DNA of 64,000 nt, taken from Morinoia aosen. Its lineage: Eukaryota > Arthropoda > Malacostraca > Amphipoda > Talitridae. Under the pieces are notes generated by a model. The model was not told the DNA's origin. It saw only the letters and a list, made by a program, of their open reading frames with translations, and ran no database searches. A program made the position numbers and the translations under genes. Where the stretch lies: positions 15,090,293-15,154,292 of the forward strand of contig CM059575.1 in assembly GCA_030386875.1 (NCBI GenBank), read 5' to 3'. Positions 33,595-43,138 of this stretch are shown here, in pieces (the stretch's first letter is position 1; every line of letters begins with the position of its first letter).

Positions 33595-35472
33595 TTAAGT
33601 TTTTTTAAGGTTTAGGTTTCTGGAAGTTTTAGGAGGTTCTTTGCGCTTTACAGCATTCAAACCTACCCTCATCCTTGTCTGATGGGAGTTAAAGGTAGGA
33701 CTTGGTGTGACTTCTGTGATGCTTTTTACTTCTGGGATGAGATTGTTATCTTTATTTGCTTTGTTCTTTTTCTTTTTTTTCTTTGGTTGATCTTCCTGGG
33801 AGGGTCCTTCCTGATCATTTTCAGTGCTGTTCGCTTCCTGTTGATCTAACTCGAGTGTAACTACAGGCTTTTTTTGTTGTAGGGCACTTTCTGGAACTTT
33901 TGTGTTGAGGACTTTGCTTATGACTGCTGAAATCTCTTTGTCAGTACCTGGCCTTCCCAAGGTTTGTAGGGTTTTGAACATTTCTGCGACTATCACTGCT
34001 ATTTGTATTGCTATATCTGTGCTAAGAGTAGTTTCCTCTAGATGTCTATGCTTTGTGATGGTCTCCTCTGTTTGAGTGGCAGCATTAGTGAGGTTATTTC
34101 TTGGGCATGGAAGAGAACTTTCTGCTTCAAATGCAGTTCTATTTCCTCTATAGGTAATTTCAGTAAATGAGTCACCATTCAAGTTGGGTGAGGTGCTGGT
34201 GTTTTCATTTAATTTAGCAGGCTGATCCTTAAGCACTTTTACTGCATCACGGTAAGAGAGCTTGCATTCAGCTCGGACTTTTTCAACAACCTTGGCTTTT
34301 TTCATCAGAGGACAGCCCCCATAGCTAGCTGTATGCTTTCCTTTACAGTTGCAACAGAGCGGGCTTATATTTTCTCTTTCTATGCAGTTTCTTGAATTAT
34401 GAGGGCCCGAACACACAACACATCTTGGTTTAAATCTGCAAATGGAGGCATTATGTCCAAATCCTTGGCAATTAAAGCACTGCCAGGGCTTGTCAACAAA
34501 AATTCTGACTTCAAATCTTTCGTAGCCTAGGTAAACATACTTTGGCAATTCTGGTCCTTGGAATGTTATGAGAATGTAGAGGGTTGCTGTTTTGTCTTTG
34601 CCCTTAGTGATTCGCTTGACACTGATCACATTGGTGTATTTTTGGCTGAGAAATTCCTTAATTTCTTCGTCACCAGTGTCCAGGCCAACAGGCCCGATGA
34701 CTCCTAGAGACTGTTCTAGGGCTTGTGGAAGTCGACATCGAACCTCCCAGTCCCCCATCTTTGAGGTCGAGAGCAGGTGTGATTGCATCTTTGAGTTGAT
34801 AGGTTTCACATTAATAATGAGCAGTTTGCGGCTTATGTTTTTCTTTACATCAATGATGCTTGCTTGTGCAAAGTTAGATGACTGAATATCTTTTAAAAGT
34901 CTAAGCTCATTTGAAAAGAATTTTTCAATTGCTACTTTTCCACTAATAGGTTCAACCAGAAAGGTGTGAGACCTTTGGTGCACAGCTTTACTGTCTGCAC
35001 TGGATGGAGTTTGACCATGAACTTGCCTGTGAGATGAAAATCTAGGACCTGTATTTAATCCTGAGACAGCAAACCCACTGGTTGTGGGCTCAGATCTAGT
35101 AGTTTTAGAGTATTTGGTTTTTTCCTGCAAGCTGCATTGGCTAGAACCTGAAATGTCGGAATTCTTCCGCTTGACCGATTGTTGAGTAGAGGGGGCTTCA
35201 TTGTTATTCAAAAATCTCAGCATGTCACTATCGGTACCTGGAATATCTTGAGATAATTCTACACCTCCAGGGTAGCTATCTACTACTAAGGGTGCCCTGG
35301 ATCTATGGCTCCTAGCAGTGATGATCTCGGGAGTTGAAACAGTTACAGGCAGGGTTTCATTAACGGTAACTTGAACTGAATCTGATAGAACTCCATCATC
35401 CATCGAGTTACTTATCATCAGGTCATCACTGACATCGAGCTCACTCTCCGAGTCCAGTGGAGAGTGAGCCAT
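33595..35472 (-). CDS. LINE-3 ORF1: gag-like CCHC protein
   Basis: A 625-residue protein starting at ATG (35470-35472). An acidic/Ser-rich N-terminal third is followed by a region resembling the pre-knuckle fold of I/Jockey ORF1 proteins. Three zinc knuckles then follow (CFNCQGFGHNASIC, CVVCSGPHNSRNC, CCNCKGKHTASYGGC) at about residues 330-390. The C-terminus is Lys-rich (PKKKKKKNKANK). It is expected to bind element RNA and form the transposition particle. The stop TAA (33595-33597) follows a seven-A run. Confidence 0.92.
   Translation of the reverse strand: MAHSPLDSESELDVSDDLMISNSMDDGVLSDSVQVTVNETLPVTVSTPEIITARSHRSRAPLVVDSYPGGVELSQDIPGTDSDMLRFLNNNEAPSTQQSVKRKNSDISGSSQCSLQEKTKYSKTTRSEPTTSGFAVSGLNTGPRFSSHRQVHGQTPSSADSKAVHQRSHTFLVEPISGKVAIEKFFSNELRLLKDIQSSNFAQASIIDVKKNISRKLLIINVKPINSKMQSHLLSTSKMGDWEVRCRLPQALEQSLGVIGPVGLDTGDEEIKEFLSQKYTNVISVKRITKGKDKTATLYILITFQGPELPKYVYLGYERFEVRIFVDKPWQCFNCQGFGHNASICRFKPRCVVCSGPHNSRNCIERENISPLCCNCKGKHTASYGGCPLMKKAKVVEKVRAECKLSYRDAVKVLKDQPAKLNENTSTSPNLNGDSFTEITYRGNRTAFEAESSLPCPRNNLTNAATQTEETITKHRHLEETTLSTDIAIQIAVIVAEMFKTLQTLGRPGTDKEISAVISKVLNTKVPESALQQKKPVVTLELDQQEANSTENDQEGPSQEDQPKKKKKKNKANKDNNLIPEVKSITEVTPSPTFNSHQTRMRVGLNAVKRKEPPKTSRNLNLKKT
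33598..33607 (-). promoter_or_regulatory. Possible -1 slip site at ORF1/ORF2 junction
   Basis: Read on minus: CTT AAA AAA ACT TAA. ORF2's frame is closed by TAA just before the A run and opens inside it. The two frames therefore share only this A7 stretch. A one-base backward slip on AAA would bypass the ORF1 stop and enter ORF2. Non-AUG reinitiation is the alternative. Confidence 0.45.
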
Positions 35473-35687
35473 GTCCTCAGAGTCTATCGACTCTCCTAAT
35501 AGTTAATCCCTACCTATTTCCGGTACAAAATAACTATACTAGCTTAATTTGGAAAAATATACCTGTAATTGTTTCTACAAAAGATAATACAATTAATAAA
35601 TTTACTCACCACGTAATCGTAGCCACCGGCACACCTCGGATAACGTATATCGACCACTCGTACTCTCTTCAATCATATGTCCACCTT
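35473..35687 (-). other. LINE-3 5' untranslated region
   Basis: A 215-bp leader between the element's 5' end and the ORF1 ATG. It contains a short upstream ATG (about 35672) whose frame runs into a GTGAGTAA string. Internal promoters are usual in this group, but none was identified with certainty. Confidence 0.5.
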
Positions 35688-38600
35688 GAACTGAACTTGA
35701 ACTTGAACTTGAGGGCCGACAGTGTCGGGGCCTTTGTAACGGCCTACAATTCCCTCCACAATTTTCACACAAAGAGTTCAGCGCCTGGTACCAGACTTGT
35801 CCACTAAACTACTCAGGATCTACGATCCTTGTCACAAGCCTCCATTGGAAGGCATCACCGGGACAGCCAGTGTGTCAAAACACCATCCCCCAGCACATTG
35901 GGTCATTACAGCCCATTCTACCAGACTGGCTCATTCCAGTCACTGTCTCTTACTCCAGGCACGCACAAGAAACACTTTCATAGCCTCAGTGATACTCGCA
36001 TTACACTCCTGATCCAATCCAGCAAGACAGCTCATACCGCAATCATCTTCAGCACATCTGGCATTCCACTCATTCTCTCCATACTGCTCAGACACCACAT
36101 TCATAAAACTCTCTCTCTCTTGCTCATACTTACTACATTCCAGCACAAAATGCTCAATTGTTTCCTCTACTCCACTATTACACTGCTGACATAATCTGTT
36201 ATTATTCTCATTCCATCTCCAAGTACGTCTGTTCACACTTAATGACTTACACCTCACAGCAAACAAGAGTTGACTTCCAAAACTACCATCATAGAACAGC
36301 TCAAACTTAGGTGCTTTCTTTTTCATATACCAGTTAAGTGTAGGCTTCCGCATCATGCTAAGCTTCCACTTATTCAATCCATACTCTTTTGTTTTTCTCT
36401 CAATCTCTTTCTTCCACCTCTTGCAGTCCCACTCAGGCCCTACACCTCCTACATTTATTAAACTCCAGTCATCCACAGGTCTCCCAATTCTAACATGAAT
36501 AATCTTTTGCATACTGAGTTTCCTTGCATGCCCCCAACATACTTTCTCCCAATAGCTTACACTCAGATTCCATTCAAAGATTCGCCTTACCCACCTGCTA
36601 TTCTGCATTCTTTCAATTCTCACCTTATAATTCAGCACAGCTTTCATCATTCTTTCTGAAAATAGGCTCCACCCTAGGTCACCTCTAATGGCTTCTATAG
36701 CTGTCCATTTCGGAGCACCCAATGCTACACGTCCTACCTTATTTTGTATCACATCCAGCTTTTCAAGATCACTTCCATTCCAAGCAAGAGCACTCATACC
36801 ATACATGACACTAGGTACAGCAACATACTTCCACATTCCTCTCACACATTCGTACTTGTTTGCTCTGTATCTGGCCACACTACCTAACCGTCCACTCCAC
36901 TGCATTGCTTTAGCCACTTTCTCACCTTTAGTTCTAGTACATCCATCTTCACTCATCATACAACCTAGATATTTGTATTCTTTTGTTCTACCTATTCTGA
37001 TTTCTCCAATATTCCACAGTCTGTCTCTATCAGTCTCATCACTATTTATAACCATGACCTTACTTTTATCGGCACCAAAGTTGATCTTGAAATCTGTACT
37101 ATATCCATTCACAATGTCAAGCATCCTTTGTAGTTCATGACCACATTCACTAACCACAACCACATCATCAGCATACAACAAACAGCTCAGTCTCTCATTA
37201 CCAACTTTCAGTCCTAAACCACTCCCTCTCAGTCGAACTGCTAATTCTTCTGTGTACAATCCAAACAACAGGGGGGACAGAGTACAGCCCTGTCTCACTC
37301 CTCTAACACTCCTCACTTGCCCTGTTTCCAAATTTCCTAACCTGTAGATAGCACTTGTGTTCTCATACAGACTCTGTACAATGTTCACTATTTTTCTGCT
37401 AAAACCAACTTTTCTCAAAATTTCAAACAGCCTAACCCGATCCACTCTGTCATACGCCTTTTCAATATCCAGGAATGCTAAATATACCTTCTTGTTATCC
37501 TTCTTCATTCGCTCAATTATTTCACTCACTACAAACAGATTATCCTCCCCCCGTCTATCTTGCCTAAAACCATTCTGTTCTTCTCCCAGGACTCCTAATT
37601 CCTCAACTAAATTTTTCATTCTCTCATTCAAAATACCACAAAAGATCTTACATACGGTGTCACCCAGTGCAATTGGTCTGTAATTTTTAAGTTCTTTCAT
37701 ACTCTTATGTCCACCCTTATGCAACAGAACTACATTACACTTGTTCCAGTCATCAGGTACTCTTTCACTCTTCCATATCTCATCAAATAAACATTTCAAC
37801 ATACTGACTACACTCTCTCCTCCACATTTATAGAACTCATATGGTATCTTATCAGGACCACATGCCTTTCCATTTTTCACTTTCTTCAAAAAACTTACAA
37901 TCTCTTCACAAGTGATTTCGTCTTCCATTTGCAGTTCATGTTCATCTATCAGAAAATTTATTGGTTCATCATCTGTAACCTGCTCATTCATTCCACCAAT
38001 GTCCTCCCAGTATTCTTCAACTGCTTTCACCATTTGCATCCTATCTTGCACACTGCAACCATTGACTACTAATTCATCAACTTGAACTTCACTACCTCTA
38101 TCATTACCTTGTATAAACCTATACCAATCTTTTATTCCATCTGGACCTTTCTTTCTTAGATTTTCAACTTGGTGTCTCTCTTCTTTAACCCTAGCCTCAT
38201 TGATCATTCTCTTTACTTTCTTCTGCTGGTCCTTGTACTCATTCCATACACTCTGCCATTCATCCTCAGTAATTCTGCGTCTTTCATACATTTTCCTCAT
38301 ACTGCGTTGTTTTTTATTTAAAGTCTTCCTTCTCGTTCGTTCTTCCTTTATCTCACTCGTAAACCACCTAGCATTCCCTGTACTTTTCCTGCATTTCATT
38401 CTACCGATCTTTTGCTCTGCCACATCATACAAGGTTCTTGCAATCTCCTTATTTAGGTCATTTACATTTCCACACCTGTTCCAGTTACATCTACTCAATT
38501 CATTTCTAAATTCTTCCCAGTTTGCCATTTTAATACGCCAATTTTCTCTTACTCTGCTGGCCTTCTGCATCGGCTCCTTTCCACCCCAATTATATTCTAG

Positions 38601-39404
38601 TACAAGCATTTTATGGTCACTATCAATATCAAAATCATCTTCATCTACAAACATTTCTTTGACACACTCTCTTGCTCTACTATTCACTATCATATAGTCA
38701 ATTGCAGTTTTACATTCCCTGCTTTGCCATGTATGCAAGCCATTTCCTATTGTTACATTTAGGTTCTCAAGTTCATTCTCATCACAGAAATCAATCAATT
38801 TTTGTCCATTTGCATTCACAGGCTCACCAAGTATACCAACATGGCCATTCATATCACCCATCAAAATCAGAGGGCATCTGCAATGCTCTTGCACAATTCT
38901 TGTTAATATTTCATACTTTTTTACATTCTCTTGATGAGCTAAAATACCATCAGTTGTCATATAGCATACAACCACAATAACACATTCTCTGGCATGCATT
39001 CTTTCACACTTTATTACTAACAGATCTTCACTCTCAGGTTCATTTCCAACAGGAATTTCTTCTAATTTCCAATTTAGAGCATTTTTTACAATGAGACCAA
39101 CTCCACCACCTCTTTTTTGCCAACTTACACGCCCTTTTCCAATCATGTAGTACTTACTCTCCTTACATTTTAAACTGACTCTATCACGCATTTGGGTCTC
39201 TACTACACCAACACAATCCAAATCTCCATTCTCAAATTCTGCTACAAGGTCATTTAACTTTCCTGCATTCCATCCACGCACATTTATACATCCAAACCTT
39301 ACAACACTATTGGACAATTCACAACATTTTTCATTTTTGCTCTGACAGCTTTCCATTCATCCAGTTCCACCTTCCATTACAATATGAGTACACCCAATCC
39401 ACTG
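35688..39404 (-). mobile_element. LINE-4: single-ORF non-LTR element
   Basis: A 3.7-kb element of a different clade from its neighbours. It has one ORF, no gag-like ORF1 and no RNase H. Read on minus, it begins near 39404 with CAGTGGATTGGGTG, has a 48-bp leader, and ends in a (TCAAGT)3-4 tail at 35688-35712. The short length, single ORF and microsatellite tail recall RTE- or L2/CR1-like elements. Clade assignment needs a tree. Confidence 0.88.
35940..39356 (-). CDS. LINE-4 ORF: endonuclease-reverse transcriptase
   Basis: 1138 residues from ATG (39354-39356) without interruption. The endonuclease at about 20-245 has FGCINVRGWNAGKL, GVVETQ, LMGDMNGHVG, IDYMIVN and DSDHKMLVLE. The reverse transcriptase at about 480-750 has ACGPDKIPYEFYK, NYRPIALGD, NGFRQDR, AFLDIEKAYDRVDR, RQGCTLSPLLFGLY and the catalytic LLYADDVVVVSE. 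YLGCMMSEDG marks the thumb start. The C-terminal CQQCNSGVEETIEHFVLEC is a zinc-binding-like segment. No RNase H was found. All catalytic residues expected of an active enzyme are visible. Confidence 0.9.
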   Translation of the reverse strand: MESCQSKNEKCCELSNSVVRFGCINVRGWNAGKLNDLVAEFENGDLDCVGVVETQMRDRVSLKCKESKYYMIGKGRVSWQKRGGGVGLIVKNALNWKLEEIPVGNEPESEDLLVIKCERMHARECVIVVVCYMTTDGILAHQENVKKYEILTRIVQEHCRCPLILMGDMNGHVGILGEPVNANGQKLIDFCDENELENLNVTIGNGLHTWQSRECKTAIDYMIVNSRARECVKEMFVDEDDFDIDSDHKMLVLEYNWGGKEPMQKASRVRENWRIKMANWEEFRNELSRCNWNRCGNVNDLNKEIARTLYDVAEQKIGRMKCRKSTGNARWFTSEIKEERTRRKTLNKKQRSMRKMYERRRITEDEWQSVWNEYKDQQKKVKRMINEARVKEERHQVENLRKKGPDGIKDWYRFIQGNDRGSEVQVDELVVNGCSVQDRMQMVKAVEEYWEDIGGMNEQVTDDEPINFLIDEHELQMEDEITCEEIVSFLKKVKNGKACGPDKIPYEFYKCGGESVVSMLKCLFDEIWKSERVPDDWNKCNVVLLHKGGHKSMKELKNYRPIALGDTVCKIFCGILNERMKNLVEELGVLGEEQNGFRQDRRGEDNLFVVSEIIERMKKDNKKVYLAFLDIEKAYDRVDRVRLFEILRKVGFSRKIVNIVQSLYENTSAIYRLGNLETGQVRSVRGVRQGCTLSPLLFGLYTEELAVRLRGSGLGLKVGNERLSCLLYADDVVVVSECGHELQRMLDIVNGYSTDFKINFGADKSKVMVINSDETDRDRLWNIGEIRIGRTKEYKYLGCMMSEDGCTRTKGEKVAKAMQWSGRLGSVARYRANKYECVRGMWKYVAVPSVMYGMSALAWNGSDLEKLDVIQNKVGRVALGAPKWTAIEAIRGDLGWSLFSERMMKAVLNYKVRIERMQNSRWVRRIFEWNLSVSYWEKVCWGHARKLSMQKIIHVRIGRPVDDWSLINVGGVGPEWDCKRWKKEIERKTKEYGLNKWKLSMMRKPTLNWYMKKKAPKFELFYDGSFGSQLLFAVRCKSLSVNRRTWRWNENNNRLCQQCNSGVEETIEHFVLECSKYEQERESFMNVVSEQYGENEWNARCAEDDCGMSCLAGLDQECNASITEAMKVFLVRAWSKRQ

Positions 39405-39490
39405 GATGTTTACTTACTTGTTTACTTGTTGAGTTAGGCACCCAGCCTTCAGGGGCATAGGGGCCTTGTTCACAGAAGATTGTAGCACAG

Positions 39491-42400
39491 CTAAATCGCA
39501 GCTGAGAATCCCGTGTCTTCCAGGAACTTAATTAGCTGTTTTGGAGGGAAATTTTCTGACAGTAGCACATTCAGGGACAGGGTCTTTCTAGTCTTGCTGC
39601 ACTCCAAGATCAGTTGATGGCGTGATGCAGTCAGAGCTGGGCACTGGACAAAAATATGCTCAAATGAGCACTTGCACTTGCAGGATGAGCAGGAGGCTGG
39701 AGATGAACCCGAGAAGATATGTTGGTGGGTGAGACGGCTCACTCCAAGTCTCACTCGCGAAAGTATTACTTGCTCCCGACGAGGAAGGGAGAGGTATGGA
39801 GCAACCCCCAATGTGGGTTTGATTTGTATCAGGGTGGAGCGCGATGCGGACCACTGTGCTTGCCACTGCTCCCTATAATAGGTTTTGATGAGGAGATTGA
39901 TTTCTTTTGAAGAATAGCAGACTAATGCGGTTGGATGATTTGATGCATTCCGAGCCAGTTGGTCAACTCTTTCATTGCCAGGAATTCCAACATGAGAGGG
40001 AACCCATTCCAGTGTAAATTTGTTGGGAAATTTGTGGAGTAAGGTTGCTATACTGAAGGTTAGGAAGTGTGATTTGGAGTGCAGGTTTTGGATAGCTCTG
40101 ATCGAGCTGAGAGAGTCTGTTAATATAAGAAATGGTCCAGGTTGCTTTGAGAAAAAGGATATTGCAATGAGGATAGCATAGAGTTCTGTAGTTAGTACTG
40201 AAGAATAGTCTGGTAGATGAGCAAGAAGTGACGTTCCATCCGCCCATGCTGCCGCTCCGCTCCCTCCGGCACCACGGGAGCCATCACAATATATGGGAGT
40301 GCAGGTTGGATATTGAGATAGGAGTTCTGCGAATATCTGCTGCCATGCTGAATTTGGTAGAGAGGCCTTTATGAACTGATGCAGAGTGTGTTTGACATGG
40401 GGAGGAGGGGTGCAGTGAAAGACATGTTTCTCTAGAGCTTGAATATTTGATGGTTTGATGCCCATGTTTTGAAGCTCATTGTGTGCTATTGCTGTAAGTG
40501 GAAGGGGTCGAGGTTGGATGCTGTAAAAGTTGAAAGGGTAGAAGGAAGTTAGAAGTTTGCATACTGGGTGATCTTTTATTGTGAGAATTCTAGTCACGTA
40601 TTGAGATAGTAGCATTTGGCGTCGAATAGAGAGGGGCATCAAGTCTGCTTCTGCTTCCAGAGTTGTTACAGGTGTGCATTTTAATGCACCTAGTAAAAGC
40701 CGAGCTGCGGCATATTGTATTCGATCTAGAATTAATAATGTTGATGGTGCTGCAGCATGGAAGAGGAAAGTGCCATAGTCTAATTTGCTGCGTATTAGAG
40801 ATTTGTATAGCGTTTTGAGCGTAGCGTAGTCTGCTCCCCATCCCTGAGCTGAAATTATTCTTAGAAGCCTAATGTCCCTCATGGATTTGTCTCTTAGTGA
40901 TTTTATGTGCTTGCTGTAGGTGAGGCGACTGTCAAAAGTGATGCCTAAAAATTTGTAGTTTGAGACAAATTCCAGGGGAATACCATGCATTGTGAGGGGT
41001 AGCAGCTGTGGTAACCTTCGGTAAGTAAAGATCATGGCTTTTGATTTGCTTGGAGCCAATGACAGACTCCACTTGTGAGCCCATTTCAATAGGTTGTCTA
41101 GAGCAAGTTGTAGGGTATTGATGGCTGCAGGGATGTCAGAGGTACTCATCCATAGTGCACAGTCATCAGCATAGAGGGAGTACTCAATGTTGTGTGGGAA
41201 AGCTTCGGATATGTCATTTATGAAAATATTGAAGAGGAGTGGACTCAACACAGACCCTTGAGGGACTCCCTGTAAGGCTGGGAAGGGATGCGAGAGTGTG
41301 CTCCCCAGCTTTGTTTGGAGTTTCCTGTTTGAAAGGAAGTCTCTAATGAAACAGAACAGGTTTCCACTTATTCCTGTACTCAGAAGTTTTTCCAATAGCA
41401 AAGAGTGATTGACGGAGTCAAATGCCTGGGTAATGTCAATAAAGAGAGCAATTACACTATTGTTTTGAATTAGAGCACAGCGTATGCTGGTTTCTAGGTG
41501 AAAGAGCGCATCGAGAGTAGAATGTCCCCTTCGAAAACCGCTTTGGTGTGGACTTAATGTTTGGGAACCTTCTAGATATCTTTGTAGTCTTTTTGTAATA
41601 ATTCGTTCCATAACTTTGCAGAGGACATTTGTTAGAGCAATCGGCCTGTAAGAATCTTCCCTGTTGGCTGGTTTATTTGGCTTTAAGATAGGAATGATAT
41701 GAGAGTATTTCCATTGATGGGGGAAACCAGTGTGCCATATGTAGTTGTAAAAGGTTGTTAGATTCTCTCTTTGAAGATTGGGTAGATGTGTTATAAATGC
41801 TGCTGGTATTTTATCTGGACCGGGGGTGTTGGAGCTGACATTTTTAAGAGCTATGTCCAATTCTTGCTTGGTGATTTCTTGGTTGTACCATGGGTCAGAA
41901 CATCTTTCTATTTCACTATATAATTTTTGAGATGTGCTTGTGTGTGATCCTCTATTGGTAAAACTTCTGGCCAAAGCATCTGCAACTCTTTTTTCATCTG
42001 AGATAACTTTACCATTAATTAGAAGGCCAATAGAGTGTGCTGCACAGGGGGATCTGAGTCTCCTGACTTTTTTCCAGACTGTGTGAGAATCTGTTGTTGA
42101 GCTTAAAGTGGAAATAAAATTTTGCCAGCTTTGTTTTCTAGCTGTCTTTATTGTATACCGAAAGATTGCTTGGGCTTTTTTGTATGCTATCCATAATGGT
42201 AGGTTACCTTGTTGACGCTTGTACTTTGAGTAGGCTCTACGCTTGATTTTTAGTGCTTCAGTACATTGAGGGGTCCACCAGCATTGGGTGAGACGCTTTC
42301 TGTTTCCAGAGTTTGACAGCGGAACAGATAGTGTGGCTGCTGAGATAAGTCTAGATTCTACTAACCCACAAGCCTCTGTGGGGGACAAGAAATGGGATGG

Positions 42401-43138
42401 GAGATTCACGTTTGAGCTGAAGTCATCCCAGTTAGCTCTACTTAAAACCCACCTGTTAACTGGAGTAGTTGGTTGGGTCTTTGGGATCCCTAGCCCTATT
42501 AAGATTGGGAAGTGATCACTATGGTAGTGGTCTGGAAACACCTCCCATGAGAAGGCAGGAGCTAGCTGACAAGAGGTGATTGACAGGTCTATATTTGAGT
42601 AACCACCTCTACTGTTTTGATATGTTGGAGAGCCGGTGTTTAGTATTGTTAAGTTATTATCATCTAACCACTTTGCTATTGTATTACCTCTCTGATCAGA
42701 AAAACAGGAGCCCCAGGATTGATGGTGTGCATTGGCATCTGCACAAATAATAAATGGGGAAGCTATTGTGCTCAAGATTTTATCCAGTTTGTCACAAAGT
42801 GTTTTGTTTTCCATGTTGGGAGGGATATAGAGGGAACATATTGTTATGCTGGTGGAGTGGAAATGGAATTGTGCCATACTGACTTCTAAAGGTGTCTGGT
42901 TGCTAAGTGGAGAGCAAGGTATTTTGCAGAAGGAGTGTATAGCTGTGCCTCCTCCCACAGTTAGCCGATCAGATCGGCTGATAGGGGTGGTTCGGCTGAG
43001 AGTTAGTGCATTTGTATTGGGTACATTTGTTTCTTGTGTACACATTATGTCAGGAGAGATTTCATCTAGTGCCAACTGTAAGGATTCTAAGTTAGGTTGA
43101 AAACTGCGGATATTCCATTGAAGTAGCTTGTAGTTCAT
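39491..43138 (-). CDS. LINE-5 ORF2: endonuclease-RT-RNase H
   Basis: 1215 residues from an ATG that overlaps the ORF1 stop (ATGA, 43135-43138). The endonuclease at 1-215 has LLQWNIRSFQPNLESL, CTQETN, ICADANAHHQSWG, NIDLSITS and HSDHFPILI. RT lies at about 430-700 (SYRPIALTNVLCK, QSGFRRGHSTLDA, LFIDITQAFDSV, GVPQGSVLSPLLF, YADD in YSLYADDCALWM). RNase H lies at about 960-1090 (IYCDGSRGAGGSGAAAW, TTELYAI, LTDSLSS, WVPSHVGIPGNERVDQLA). A C-terminal CKCKCSFEHIFVQC segment ends the protein. All expected catalytic motifs are visible. Confidence 0.93.
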   Translation of the reverse strand: MNYKLLQWNIRSFQPNLESLQLALDEISPDIMCTQETNVPNTNALTLSRTTPISRSDRLTVGGGTAIHSFCKIPCSPLSNQTPLEVSMAQFHFHSTSITICSLYIPPNMENKTLCDKLDKILSTIASPFIICADANAHHQSWGSCFSDQRGNTIAKWLDDNNLTILNTGSPTYQNSRGGYSNIDLSITSCQLAPAFSWEVFPDHYHSDHFPILIGLGIPKTQPTTPVNRWVLSRANWDDFSSNVNLPSHFLSPTEACGLVESRLISAATLSVPLSNSGNRKRLTQCWWTPQCTEALKIKRRAYSKYKRQQGNLPLWIAYKKAQAIFRYTIKTARKQSWQNFISTLSSTTDSHTVWKKVRRLRSPCAAHSIGLLINGKVISDEKRVADALARSFTNRGSHTSTSQKLYSEIERCSDPWYNQEITKQELDIALKNVSSNTPGPDKIPAAFITHLPNLQRENLTTFYNYIWHTGFPHQWKYSHIIPILKPNKPANREDSYRPIALTNVLCKVMERIITKRLQRYLEGSQTLSPHQSGFRRGHSTLDALFHLETSIRCALIQNNSVIALFIDITQAFDSVNHSLLLEKLLSTGISGNLFCFIRDFLSNRKLQTKLGSTLSHPFPALQGVPQGSVLSPLLFNIFINDISEAFPHNIEYSLYADDCALWMSTSDIPAAINTLQLALDNLLKWAHKWSLSLAPSKSKAMIFTYRRLPQLLPLTMHGIPLEFVSNYKFLGITFDSRLTYSKHIKSLRDKSMRDIRLLRIISAQGWGADYATLKTLYKSLIRSKLDYGTFLFHAAAPSTLLILDRIQYAAARLLLGALKCTPVTTLEAEADLMPLSIRRQMLLSQYVTRILTIKDHPVCKLLTSFYPFNFYSIQPRPLPLTAIAHNELQNMGIKPSNIQALEKHVFHCTPPPHVKHTLHQFIKASLPNSAWQQIFAELLSQYPTCTPIYCDGSRGAGGSGAAAWADGTSLLAHLPDYSSVLTTELYAILIAISFFSKQPGPFLILTDSLSSIRAIQNLHSKSHFLTFSIATLLHKFPNKFTLEWVPSHVGIPGNERVDQLARNASNHPTALVCYSSKEINLLIKTYYREQWQAQWSASRSTLIQIKPTLGVAPYLSLPRREQVILSRVRLGVSRLTHQHIFSGSSPASCSSCKCKCSFEHIFVQCPALTASRHQLILECSKTRKTLSLNVLLSENFPPKQLIKFLEDTGFSAAI

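Larger units (their letters stand above)
29140..35687 (-). mobile_element. LINE-3: apparently intact non-LTR element
   Basis: A 6.5-kb element with two uninterrupted ORFs. Read on minus, the 5' end lies near 35687 (AAGGTGGACATATGATTG), directly against LINE-4's (TCAAGT)n tail. The 3' end finishes in GAAAGAAAGAAA (about 29155-29172), and 29140-29154 may be flank or target duplication. Domain content (CCHC ORF1; endonuclease, RT, RNase H) places it in the I/Jockey assemblage. The exact clade is not resolved here. Confidence 0.9.

Noticed and set aside
35604-35672. Candidate first exon for coilin (ATG at 35672, donor GTGAGT in matching phase)
   Set aside because: It lies in the LINE-3 5' leader, lacks the expected coilin strand, and a phase match occurs by chance one time in three.
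35940-39356. Host telomerase or domesticated RT gene
   Set aside because: The endonuclease domain, microsatellite tail and 5' leader show an ordinary non-LTR retrotransposon.
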